NCBI GenBank assembly: GCA_947499735.1
Contig: CANMPP010000001.1
Coordinates: 1,302,001 to 1,366,000, forward strand
DNA length: 64,000 bases
Source of the DNA: an uncultured Pelagimonas sp.
GTDB lineage: Bacteria > Pseudomonadota > Alphaproteobacteria > Rhodobacterales > Rhodobacteraceae
Direction: 5' to 3'
Below, one piece after another: positions 56,576-64,000 of this stretch. Below the pieces are notes generated by a model. It ran no database searches, was not told where the DNA came from, and saw only the letters and a list, made by a program, of their open reading frames with translations. Positions within the stretch are counted from its first letter, which is position 1, and each line of letters begins with the position of its first letter. A program made the translations under genes and the position numbers.

Positions 56576-58387
56576 CTATCCAGCTGATTTCTCTTCCAGA
56601 AGCAGCCATTCTTCTTCAGCATCTGCCAGCTTGGTATGGCGTTCAGTCAAGGCTTCTGTGGCTTTTTGGAACTTCACAGGCTCACGCGTAAAGAGATCGG
56701 GGTCAGCCAGCAGTTGTTCCAATTTCCCGATTTCAGCCTCCAAACGCTCCATCACAGAGGGCAATTCTTCAAGACGGTGTTTTTCGGTAAAGCTAAGCCC
56801 TACTGGTGCTTTTGCCGCTTCGCTAGGTTTTGCACTTTTCGTCGATGTCGACTTAGCCTTCTTGGCTTCTTCTTGCGCATCCTGTTTCTTTTGAGACTGG
56901 TAATCAGACCAGCCCCCCGCATAGGTCACAGCCTGCCCATTGCCTTCCATGGCGATTGTGGTGGTCGCGACGCGGTCGATAAAATCCCGGTCGTGGCTGA
57001 TCAACATAACGGTGCCATCATAAGCATCCAACAGATCCTGCAACAGATCCAATGTCTCAACATCCAGATCGTTGGTCGGCTCGTCCAAAACCAGAAGATT
57101 GCTTTCCCGCGCCATAAGCTTGGCCAGCAAAAGGCGTGCCTTTTCACCACCGGACAAGGACCGCACGGGTGCGCGGGCCTGGCGATCATCAAACAGAAAC
57201 TCTTTTAGATAGCCCACCACGTGTTTTGGTTCACCGCGCACGAGGATTTGGTCATTCGCACCACCACGCATCTCCTTGTCCGTAGACAAAGAATCCCACA
57301 GCGTCATATCCGGATCCAATTGCGCCCGAGTTTGGTCAAACACGGCAGGTACCAAATTGGTACCCAATTTAACTTCACCCTCGTCTGGATGAAGTTCACC
57401 CGTCAAAATATTGATAAGCGTCGTTTTTCCAACCCCATTCGGGCCAACAAATGCAATCCGATCCTTACGTTGAACGGTCAGATCAAAATCGCGCGCAATG
57501 ACCTTTTCACCAAACGCATGATTGATCCCCTTAGCCTCGATCACCTTTTTGCCTGATGCCGGACCAGAGGCCAATTCCATCGCCGCAGCCCCCTGACGCT
57601 TGGTCATGGATGCCCGGTCCTGACGCAGATCTTGCAGCGCCCGCACCCGTCCCATATTCCGTTTGCGACGGGCAGAAATACCCTCTACCGCCCAGCGGGC
57701 CTCTTCCTTGATCTTACGATCCAGTTTGTGACGGGCGATGTCTTCTTCTTCCCACGTCTTGTCGCGCCAGGCTTCGAATTCCTTGAACCCTTTTTCCTGA
57801 CGCCGCACCATCCCGCGATCAATCCATAGGGTCGCACGGGTCAAGACATCCAGAAAACGCCTGTCGTGAGAAATCAAAACAAAGGCGCTGCGGGTTTGTT
57901 TTAATTCGTCTTCCAACCAACCGATGGCTTCAATATCCAAGTGGTTGGTTGGTTCGTCCAACAGCATCAATTGGGGTTCCGAGGCCATAAGTTTGGCCAA
58001 TGCAGCACGGCGGCGTTCCCCGCCAGATGCAGTTTCAACAGGACGATTGGGATCAAATTTCAACCCTTCGCCAGCACGCTCGACCTTATACATTTCAGAC
58101 GGATCCAAGCCTTCGCTGGCGAAATCGCCCAAAGTCGCAAAGCCTGACAAGTCTGGCTCTTGCTCCATATATCCGCAGGTCACACCCGATGACAGGACGC
58201 GATCGCCCCGATCAGTTTCGACGAAACCTGCCATGACCTTCATCAATGTCGATTTGCCTGTCCCGTTGCGGCCAACCAAGGCGACACGGTCGCCCGGTTG
58301 TACATTTAGGGAAAGACCGGAAAAAACGGGATCGCCGCCAAAGGTCAGCGAAATGTCGGAGAGCTGTAAAAGAGGTGCTTGTGCCAT
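56576..58387 (-). CDS. uup: ABC-F ATPase Uup
   Basis: 603 residues with two ABC domains. First: GRNGTGKST, signature SGGERRRAALAKL, LMLLDEPTNHLD. Second (from about 300): GPNGVGKTT, LSGGEKARLLLAKL, LLVLDEPTNDLD. The linker between them (about 220-270) is charged, and the C-terminal about 90 residues form a coiled coil, as in Uup. The N-terminus MAQAPLLQLSDISLTFGG is usual. ABC-F proteins act on the ribosome, not in transport. ATG 58387 chosen over an upstream TTG. Confidence 0.95.
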   Translation of the reverse strand: MAQAPLLQLSDISLTFGGDPVFSGLSLNVQPGDRVALVGRNGTGKSTLMKVMAGFVETDRGDRVLSSGVTCGYMEQEPDLSGFATLGDFASEGLDPSEMYKVERAGEGLKFDPNRPVETASGGERRRAALAKLMASEPQLMLLDEPTNHLDIEAIGWLEDELKQTRSAFVLISHDRRFLDVLTRATLWIDRGMVRRQEKGFKEFEAWRDKTWEEEDIARHKLDRKIKEEARWAVEGISARRKRNMGRVRALQDLRQDRASMTKRQGAAAMELASGPASGKKVIEAKGINHAFGEKVIARDFDLTVQRKDRIAFVGPNGVGKTTLINILTGELHPDEGEVKLGTNLVPAVFDQTRAQLDPDMTLWDSLSTDKEMRGGANDQILVRGEPKHVVGYLKEFLFDDRQARAPVRSLSGGEKARLLLAKLMARESNLLVLDEPTNDLDVETLDLLQDLLDAYDGTVMLISHDRDFIDRVATTTIAMEGNGQAVTYAGGWSDYQSQKKQDAQEEAKKAKSTSTKSAKPSEAAKAPVGLSFTEKHRLEELPSVMERLEAEIGKLEQLLADPDLFTREPVKFQKATEALTERHTKLADAEEEWLLLEEKSAG

Positions 58388-58474
58388 GGGCAAACCGCTA
58401 GGGGGATGCGCGAAAAAGGTCAAGCAGACATAAGAGAATTACGGTGATTTGCAGGTAGCTTTGTCGCGTCCCGA

Positions 58475-59212
58475 CTATCCAGCCACCGCGCGCAACAATT
58501 TCTTGCGCGCATCTGGTATCGCGGCAACTTCGACACCCGTAAACACATGCAAGGTCTTCATATGAGAATCGATCACAGCATGATCAGATACCCAACCGCC
58601 CATCATGAGATAGGTCCGCAATAGCGGCGGCATATGTTTAAGCGCTTTTTTTACATCTGCCTTTCCCCGCAAACGATCTGCAAATTTGAAGACCTTTGGC
58701 GCTTTCACACGTGGTAACCAACGTTTTGGTCCCAAATGACGATCCCGCAACATAGCAAACGCGTCACTATATGCGCTCTCATCCGTGCCATCAAAGCTTG
58801 CGCAGCCAAACAGCAACGCGACACCATTCTGATCGACATAAGACGTCAAAGCGCCCCAAGCGATGCGAAGAATGTCAGGATCTTTCCATTCAGGCGCGAT
58901 ACAAAAGCGGCCCAATTCCACCATTGGACCGGGGAACCCCATCAGGGCGGATAGGTCGTAAAACTGAGCAGAATAGCTTTTTGAAATCTCAGCCCCATCG
59001 CGCAGATGCATAAAACGAAAGCAACAGACAAGTTCACCTGTTGTGCGCTCTTCCACCAAAATATGATCACATAGGGAATCAAACCGGTCTTCATCGCGTG
59101 TGTTGGATTTCAAAAAAACCCGACCTCGCAATTCTTGCGCCAACTGTACATCCCGCGCATGCGTTGCCAGACGCGTGGTGTAACGCCCTTTTTGCAACGC
59201 TAGCTTTGGCAT
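58475..59212 (-). CDS. olsB: OlsB-type ornithine N-acyltransferase (GNAT fold)
   Basis: 245 residues. The first enzyme of ornithine lipid synthesis makes lyso-ornithine lipid from ornithine and 3-hydroxyacyl-ACP. Visible features are the family N-terminus RVFLKSNTRDEDRFDSLCDHILVEE, VELGRFCIAPEW and the C-terminal MPPLLRTYLMMGGWVSDHAVID, common to OlsB/hemolysin-like acyltransferases. The ATG at 59212 is chosen; a GTG at 59248 is possible. The second-step acyltransferase olsA, often next to it, is absent here. Confidence 0.88.
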   Translation of the reverse strand: MPKLALQKGRYTTRLATHARDVQLAQELRGRVFLKSNTRDEDRFDSLCDHILVEERTTGELVCCFRFMHLRDGAEISKSYSAQFYDLSALMGFPGPMVELGRFCIAPEWKDPDILRIAWGALTSYVDQNGVALLFGCASFDGTDESAYSDAFAMLRDRHLGPKRWLPRVKAPKVFKFADRLRGKADVKKALKHMPPLLRTYLMMGGWVSDHAVIDSHMKTLHVFTGVEVAAIPDARKKLLRAVAG

Positions 59213-59302
59213 AAGGCCAATTTCCCGCAGTGGAGCACTGTCTGGCACGCGTTGACGCGGATCAAGTATCGGCGCGTTTTTAGAACCAAACGCGCCATAT
59301 GA

Positions 59303-59770
59303 TCATTCCCCGAAGAAGCTGGATGCGTCCAGTCCGCCAATATTGCCAAAGAGCTGGCGGATGAAGCTGATATCGCCATCCCCCGTTTTTGTCACACGTT
59401 GAACCAGCGGCACCACGTGACCGTCTTCCAACCCATAAGTCACAATATTTTCAACCACATCATTTTCCGCAAATGTGATGGCAAGAACTTCGCGGTCCAC
59501 AACTTTGGGACGTGTCCATGCATAATGTCGGACACGCGATTGCACGTAGTAATAGCCGCCATTGCGAATGGCACCTGTTGTGCTGGGCACGCCGATCAGG
59601 TCTTCGACTGAACCGCGCGTATCAACGCCGGGCACGATTTGTTGCAAATTCTCTTCCAACGGAACATAGCCGTGTTGGCGATATTGGGTCGTGCACCCCA
59701 TCACACTGATAACCGCGACAAATGCCGCAATCGACGACACCCGTTTGCCAAACTTGCCAATTATCTGCAT
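59303..59770 (-). CDS. bamE: Outer membrane assembly lipoprotein BamE (SmpA/OmlA)
   Basis: 155 residues. Lipoprotein signal with lipobox ISVMGC (C26), then the SmpA/OmlA fold: EENLQQIVPGVDTRGSVEDLIGVPSTTGAI and YYYVQSRVRHYAW. Part of the BAM complex that folds outer-membrane barrels such as LptD. The C-terminal about 30 residues beyond the fold are longer than in E. coli (113). ATG 59770, with GGA nearby. Divergent from the DUF177 gene. Confidence 0.93.
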   Translation of the reverse strand: MQIIGKFGKRVSSIAAFVAVISVMGCTTQYRQHGYVPLEENLQQIVPGVDTRGSVEDLIGVPSTTGAIRNGGYYYVQSRVRHYAWTRPKVVDREVLAITFAENDVVENIVTYGLEDGHVVPLVQRVTKTGDGDISFIRQLFGNIGGLDASSFFGE

Positions 59771-59913
59771 TCCGCGTATTCCGCTTTCTTCCATTGTCTG
59801 GACTGAGATCATATCATAGCCCAGACCCTATGCCACAGAGATTGTTGCGGCACGTGTTAATTGTGATCCGGCATTAGCCGATCAACGGCAGGCATTCAAG
59901 CAAAGGACGTTTC

Positions 59914-60552
59914 TTGAATAATCATGAGCATAAAGCGGCGCAGTTGCAGGTGTCCTCTCTGAGCCAAAATAAACCGACCCGCTTTGCCCTTGCGCCAAGC
60001 GAACAAGAGCGACGCGCGCTTGCAGCCGAGCTGGGTATTTCCGCTCTCAAAAAGTTACGCTTTGAAGGAAAAGTTGCGCCTGAGGGCAAAAATGGATTCG
60101 CATTGACCGCAACGCTGGGTGCGACGGTTGTACAGGAATGTGTGATCACTCTTGCTCCTGTGACAACGCGCATTGATGCCCCTGTGGCGCTGCGTTTTGT
60201 TCCACCAGCGCAGATGGAACGTTTTGCCACCGCGTCTGAGGACGGGGCAGAAATGGAAATGCCAGAGGATGACACTGTAGATGAGCTGGGCGATGTCATC
60301 GACCTAGAGGCCGTGATGGCCGAGGCATTGACCCTGAACCTGCCATCATACCCCCGCGCTGAGGGTGCCGCCCTTGGGGAAAGCGTTTACGCCGATGCGG
60401 GAATCGCCCCTTTAAAAGACGAAGAGCTTAAGCCGCTGGCCGGTTTGGCCGCTCTTAAGGCGAAAATGGAGGCCGAAATGGGCGGTGCAACCGGTTCAAG
60501 TGATCAAAGCGCAGCTGCAAAACCCGAAGATACGCAGGATCCAGACGAATAG
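59914..60552 (+). CDS. yceD: DUF177 / YceD-family protein
   Basis: 212 residues. DUF177 proteins act in 23S rRNA accumulation (E. coli YceD) and lie next to rpmF. Seen: VVQECVITLAPVTTRIDAPVALRFVP with the CxxC-type region reduced to a single cysteine, and the acidic EDDTVDELGDVIDLEAVMAEALTLNLP. The start is TTG 59914 with AAGGA 7 bases upstream; the nearest ATG (59924) is out of frame. Followed by rpmF, plsX and fabH. Confidence 0.9.
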   Translation: MNNHEHKAAQLQVSSLSQNKPTRFALAPSEQERRALAAELGISALKKLRFEGKVAPEGKNGFALTATLGATVVQECVITLAPVTTRIDAPVALRFVPPAQMERFATASEDGAEMEMPEDDTVDELGDVIDLEAVMAEALTLNLPSYPRAEGAALGESVYADAGIAPLKDEELKPLAGLAALKAKMEAEMGGATGSSDQSAAAKPEDTQDPDE

Positions 60553-60748
60553 AGCAGAGAAAAAGCTTGCTCTTTTGAACTTTCTGCGTATTTTCGCGCC
60601 TTCATCGAAATTCCGGGCTTGCCCAAGCCCTCGGCTTTTGACAAAGAGACCGGGAAACGCAAAGACGGGCCAACCGTCCGCGCGATATCGAAATTGAATG
60701 TAACACACAGGCAGGCTTCCTGCCCGTCCTAGATCGAGGTTGAGGCCA

Positions 60749-60955
60749 ATGGCTGTCCAACAGAACAAAGTTTCCAAATCACGCCGCAACAACCGTCGTG
60801 CGCATGATGCACTGGTTGCTGCAAATCCAAACGAATGCTCCAACTGCGGTGAGCTGCGTCGTCCACACCACGTATGCCCATCCTGCGGTCACTATGGCGA
60901 TAAAGAAATCATCGCTATGGCAGACGAGATCGATCTGGACGAAGACGCAGCTTAA
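60749..60955 (+). CDS. rpmF: 50S ribosomal protein L32
   Basis: 68 residues. Begins [22 protein letters not shown]. It has a zinc-ribbon-like set C30, C33, C43, C46 (CSNC, CPSC), so the zinc-binding form. GAGG precedes the ATG at 60749. Between DUF177 and plsX as in most alphaproteobacteria; the 196-bp gap before it may hold a promoter. Confidence 0.96.
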   Translation: MAVQQNKVSKSRRNNRRAHDALVAANPNECSNCGELRRPHHVCPSCGHYGDKEIIAMADEIDLDEDAA

Positions 60956-60984
60956 ATTGATCTAACTGACCGGGCTTGGGCGAA

Positions 60985-62106
60985 ATGAGCGCTGCACAGC
61001 AGACTGCCCCTTCTGGCGCAAAAAGCGCTACTGACTCCGAAGGTCGTACTGGCCCGGTGGTTATTTCAGTTGATGCAATGGGCGGAGATCGCGGTCCTGC
61101 AGCTGTTGTTGCAGGTGTCGCGGCTTCGGCCAAAAAGAATTCTGACATTAAGTTCATCTTGCATGGACCGGAAGCAGAGCTGACCAAATTGGTCGCACGG
61201 CGCCGGATTTTATCCGGGCGCTGCGAAATCCGTGGTGCGGATCGCATCGTCAGAATGGAAGACAAGCCCAGCCAAGTCATGCGCAACGGCAAAGGGACCT
61301 CTATGTGGTCCACTTTGGATGCTGTGCGTGCGGGTGAGGCGCAAGTGGCTGTAAGCTGCGGCAATACAGGCGCGCTTATGGCGCTGTCGATGATCCGATT
61401 GCGCAAGCTGCCTGGCGTCAATCGCCCTGCCATTGCTGTGCTATGGCCATCCAAAAACCCCCAACATTTTAATGTTATGCTGGATGTTGGCGCGGATATC
61501 CGTGCTGATGCGCCCGATTTGTTGCAATATGCCACGATGGGTGCCTCTTATGCGAAAACAGGGCTAGCCCTAGAAACCCCTCGTGTGGGTTTGCTCAATG
61601 TGGGAACTGAAGAGCATAAAGGCAGGGCTGAACTAAAAGAAGCCCATGATCTTATCAAAAAACATGCTGAATCCGGCGCTTTTGAATTTGTTGGCTTTGT
61701 TGAAGGCGGCGATATTCCCGGTAAGAATTGCGATGTGATCGTAACGGATGGCTTTACGGGCAATATTGCGATCAAAACCGGTGAAGGCACCGCATCCCTG
61801 ATTGGGGATCTGTTGCGCGACGCTTTTGCCTATTCCCCCCTATCTCGCATTGCATCTGTTCTCGCGCTAACCTCTTTGCGTCGCTTGAAAAAACGCATCG
61901 ATCCGCGTCGCGTCAATGGTGGCGTGTTCCTAGGGCTGAACGGCACTGTCGTGAAATCCCATGGATCTGCGGATGCGACCGGTGTTTCAGCTGCTATCAA
62001 ACTGGCCTACGAATTATCCCGTTCCGGCTTTCATGACACCTTGGCAGGACAGCTTGCACAAACGGGCCAATCAGCGCAAAGTGAACTACCGCCACGTGCC
62101 AGCTGA
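60985..62106 (+). CDS. plsX: Phosphate acyltransferase PlsX
   Basis: 373 residues. Makes acyl-phosphate from acyl-ACP for phospholipid synthesis (PlsY pathway). Motif ISVDAMGGDRGPAAVVAG, then SCGNTGALMA and NVGTEEHKGRAELKEAHDLIKK, all conserved. Start ATG 60985; a TTG 9 bases earlier is possible. Overlaps no neighbour; 29 bases after rpmF. Confidence 0.95.
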   Translation: MSAAQQTAPSGAKSATDSEGRTGPVVISVDAMGGDRGPAAVVAGVAASAKKNSDIKFILHGPEAELTKLVARRRILSGRCEIRGADRIVRMEDKPSQVMRNGKGTSMWSTLDAVRAGEAQVAVSCGNTGALMALSMIRLRKLPGVNRPAIAVLWPSKNPQHFNVMLDVGADIRADAPDLLQYATMGASYAKTGLALETPRVGLLNVGTEEHKGRAELKEAHDLIKKHAESGAFEFVGFVEGGDIPGKNCDVIVTDGFTGNIAIKTGEGTASLIGDLLRDAFAYSPLSRIASVLALTSLRRLKKRIDPRRVNGGVFLGLNGTVVKSHGSADATGVSAAIKLAYELSRSGFHDTLAGQLAQTGQSAQSELPPRAS

Positions 62107-62133
62107 TTGCACGCTAGAAGACAGGTTTATTAA

Positions 62134-63105
62134 ATGACTATAAGAGCAGTCGTCGTAGGCATCGGACATTACCTGCCCGAACGCGTCGTCGAAAACAGCG
62201 AATTCGAAAAAACGCTGGATACCAGTGATGAATGGATTCGCAGCCGGTCAGGGATTGAGCGTCGTCACTTCGCCGCAGAAGGTGAAACCACGTCGGATCT
62301 GGGCACCAAAGCAGCACAAGCGGCACTGGCCGATGCAGGTCTAGAAGCGTCAGATATCGACGCCATAGTCTTGGCAACATCAACGGCCGATCTAACCTTC
62401 CCCTCCGCCGCGACAATGATCCAGCAAAAACTGGGCATGGTCAAAGGCTTTGCCTACGATCTTCAAGCCGTTTGTGCTGGTTTTACATTCGCGATGCCAA
62501 ACGCAAACGCATTGATCACCAGCGGTCAGGCCAAACGTGTTCTTGTCATTGGTGCCGAAACATTCTCGCGCATTATGGATTGGGAAGATCGTTCAACCTG
62601 CGTCCTGTTTGGCGATGGTGCTGGTGCCGTGATCCTAGAAGCGCAAGCGGGTACCGGCGAGAATACAGATCGTGGTGTTTTGGCCTGTGATATGAATTCA
62701 GACGGGCGTTTCAAAGACCTGTTATACGTGGATGGTGGAATTTCCACCGGACAATCCGGCGTTTTAAAAATGCAAGGGCGCGAAGTTTTCCGCCACGCTG
62801 TCGAAAAATTGGCAGGCACAGCAAATACATCACTGGAACGTGCTGGTCTAACCAAAGAGGACGTCGATTGGGTGGTCCCACATCAGGCCAATATTCGCAT
62901 CATCCAAGGCACGGCCAAAAAACTAGGTCTCGGCATGGATAAAGTGATTGTCACCGTTCAAGATCACGGGAACACATCCGCGGCTTCGATCCCCCTGGCA
63001 CTGTCTGTCGGGTATCAAAATGGCCTAATCAAACGCGGGGACATCGTCGTAATGGAAGCAATCGGCGGCGGACTGGCATGGGGCTCGGCGGTTCTGCGTT
63101 GGTAA
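62134..63105 (+). CDS. fabH: 3-oxoacyl-ACP synthase III
   Basis: 323 residues. Initiates fatty acid synthesis by condensing acetyl-CoA with malonyl-ACP. Catalytic triad: C114 (AVCAGF), H in VVPHQANIRI (about 250), N in DHGNTSAAS (about 280). 27 bases after plsX and the end of the DUF177-rpmF-plsX-fabH run. Confidence 0.97.
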   Translation: MTIRAVVVGIGHYLPERVVENSEFEKTLDTSDEWIRSRSGIERRHFAAEGETTSDLGTKAAQAALADAGLEASDIDAIVLATSTADLTFPSAATMIQQKLGMVKGFAYDLQAVCAGFTFAMPNANALITSGQAKRVLVIGAETFSRIMDWEDRSTCVLFGDGAGAVILEAQAGTGENTDRGVLACDMNSDGRFKDLLYVDGGISTGQSGVLKMQGREVFRHAVEKLAGTANTSLERAGLTKEDVDWVVPHQANIRIIQGTAKKLGLGMDKVIVTVQDHGNTSAASIPLALSVGYQNGLIKRGDIVVMEAIGGGLAWGSAVLRW

Positions 63106-63262
63106 CGACCACTTTCAACGCTGCTCTCTGAATTGTTATATTGCGCAGCACATTCCCAAAGCATGGGAATAAAATAGCGCTGAATTTGGGCCAAAACCGG
63201 GCATGTCGCGAAAAATCGCTGACAAACCACGGCATTAGCCCCTTTTCCACCTCTAGAATTCA

Positions 63263-63291
63263 TTGACACATCGATTTTGGCACGCCATCTT
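63263..63291 (+). promoter_or_regulatory. Candidate ihfA promoter
   Basis: A consensus TTGACA (63263-63268) is followed at 17 bases by CATCTT, a poor minus-10, about 27 bases before the ihfA start codon. Upstream lies a 7-bp inverted repeat ATTCCCA/TGGGAAT (63152-63170) without a T-run. The pairing of promoter parts is weak. Confidence 0.35.
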
Positions 63292-63317
63292 TGCATAAGT
63301 ATTTAGGAGGGGTAGCT

Positions 63318-63620
63318 ATGGGTGAAAAAACCTTAACTCGCATGGATTTGAGCGAAGCCGTCTTTCGCGAAGTTGGGCTTTCACGCAATGAAAGCGCCGA
63401 TCTTGTGGAAGCTGTATTAAAACACATGTCAGACGCTTTGGTTGACGGTGAACAGGTCAAGATTTCGTCCTTTGGGACATTCTCTATCCGGGATAAATCC
63501 GCTCGGATTGGGCGCAATCCCAAGACGGGCCAAGAAGTGCCTATCCAACCGCGCCGCGTTTTGACATTTCGTCCATCACATCTGATGAAAGAACGTGTTG
63601 CTGACGGTAATAAATCCTGA
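63318..63620 (+). CDS. ihfA: Integration host factor alpha subunit
   Basis: 100 residues of the HU/IHF family. Ends with the DNA-binding arm and tail: [33 protein letters not shown], where the P at the tip of GRNPKTG intercalates. IHF alpha is named because it follows fabH and precedes the merR-type gene as in alphaproteobacteria. AGGAGGGG precedes ATG 63318, a very strong site. Confidence 0.94.
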   Translation: MGEKTLTRMDLSEAVFREVGLSRNESADLVEAVLKHMSDALVDGEQVKISSFGTFSIRDKSARIGRNPKTGQEVPIQPRRVLTFRPSHLMKERVADGNKS

Positions 63621-63688
63621 TTGCGCGTAATTTCTTAACGCTCACCTGTTTCTATCAAACGAACATAGGTTAAAGGAAAACAGGTTCT

Positions 63689-64000
63689 ATGTCGAAATCC
63701 CGCGACGCATTTCGCACGATATCTGAAGTTGCGGAATGGCTGGACACGCCCGCGCATGTTTTGCGTTTCTGGGAGAGCAAATTCACGCAAGTGAAACCCG
63801 TCAAGCGCGCTGGCGGGCGTAGATACTATCGCCCGGCCGATATGCAATTGCTGTCCGGCATTAAAAAGCTGCTGCATGAGGATGGCCTGACGATCAAGGG
63901 GGCGCAGAAAACATTGCGCGAAAAAGGGGTGAAATACGTCGCCTCTCTATCAGATCGTTCCTCGCTAGAAGACATCGAAATGGAGGCCGCCGCGCCTATC
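63689..64000 (+). CDS. MerR-family regulator, N-terminal part
   Basis: First 104 codons, open to the window end. Starts [32 protein letters not shown], a MerR winged-helix DNA-binding domain of the type found behind ihfA, followed by [33 protein letters not shown]. Effector domain is outside the window. ATG 63689, with AGG upstream. Confidence 0.9.
   Translation, partial: MSKSRDAFRTISEVAEWLDTPAHVLRFWESKFTQVKPVKRAGGRRYYRPADMQLLSGIKKLLHEDGLTIKGAQKTLREKGVKYVASLSDRSSLEDIEMEAAAPI

Noticed and set aside
63152-63170. Inverted repeat as fabH terminator
   Set aside because: 7-bp arms without a T-run; kept only as a note under the ihfA promoter.

Overview
The window looks like an ordinary chromosomal segment of an alphaproteobacterium of the Rhodobacteraceae (Roseobacter group). 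The support is gene order and gene families: lptF-lptG-lptD-surA-pdxA-rsmA, DUF177-rpmF-plsX-fabH-ihfA-merR, fabD-fabG-acpP beside rpsF-rpsR-rplI, a DUF4167 protein beside prmC-prfA, and a VPLPA-type C-terminal sorting tail. This placement is inferred from family and gene-order knowledge; no rRNA gene is present to confirm it. No phage, transposase, integrase, CRISPR array or recognisable defence system was found.

Layout. 1-2.2 kb: 5' part of malate synthase G and a divergent MFS transporter. 2.2-4.2 kb: pepA-holC. 4.3-11.8 kb: the outer-membrane operon lptF-lptG-lptD-surA-pdxA-rsmA, followed by an AlkX/YcaQ-type DNA glycosylase. 13.1-16 kb: prfA-prmC-DUF4167 on the minus strand. 16-20.5 kb: M20 amidohydrolase, mazG, a MarR regulator, a periplasmic ferric-iron binding protein and cspA. 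21.7-27.6 kb: acpP, fabG, fabD; a cytochrome b561-YceI fusion facing a free YceI; and the rpsF-rpsR-rplI operon with a striking leader hairpin. 27.8-30.6 kb: a soluble PAS chemoreceptor and trigger factor. 30.7-38.1 kb: an accessory catabolic block in which a GNAT protein and an isopenicillin-N-synthase-like oxygenase diverge from a six-gene operon (Tat-exported binding protein, ATPase, two permeases, cysteine hydrolase, DUF917 protein).

38.5-46.7 kb is a visibly more A+T-rich surface-glycan block on the minus strand: an NAD-dependent sugar epimerase, three different P-loop sulfotransferase-like proteins, and a 1323-residue protein that joins six WY/GW repeats to a GT4, a GT2 and a second GT4 glycosyltransferase domain. 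It ends beside a tRNA-Leu(UAG) gene. This is the most unusual part of the window and the best candidate for a poorly described system, probably assembly and sulfation of a polysaccharide or glycoprotein glycan.

47.4-64 kb: guaB, a RamA/RACo-like corrinoid-protein reactivation factor, a frameshifted pentapeptide-repeat membrane protein, an AbrB-type membrane protein, a large PlsC-like acyltransferase, a VPLPA-CTERM surface protein, the ABC-F ATPase Uup, an OlsB-type acyltransferase, BamE, and the operon DUF177-rpmF-plsX-fabH followed by ihfA and a MerR regulator that runs off the window. Envelope and lipid genes (LptDFG, SurA, BamE, PlsX, FabD/G/H, AcpP, OlsB) dominate the core.
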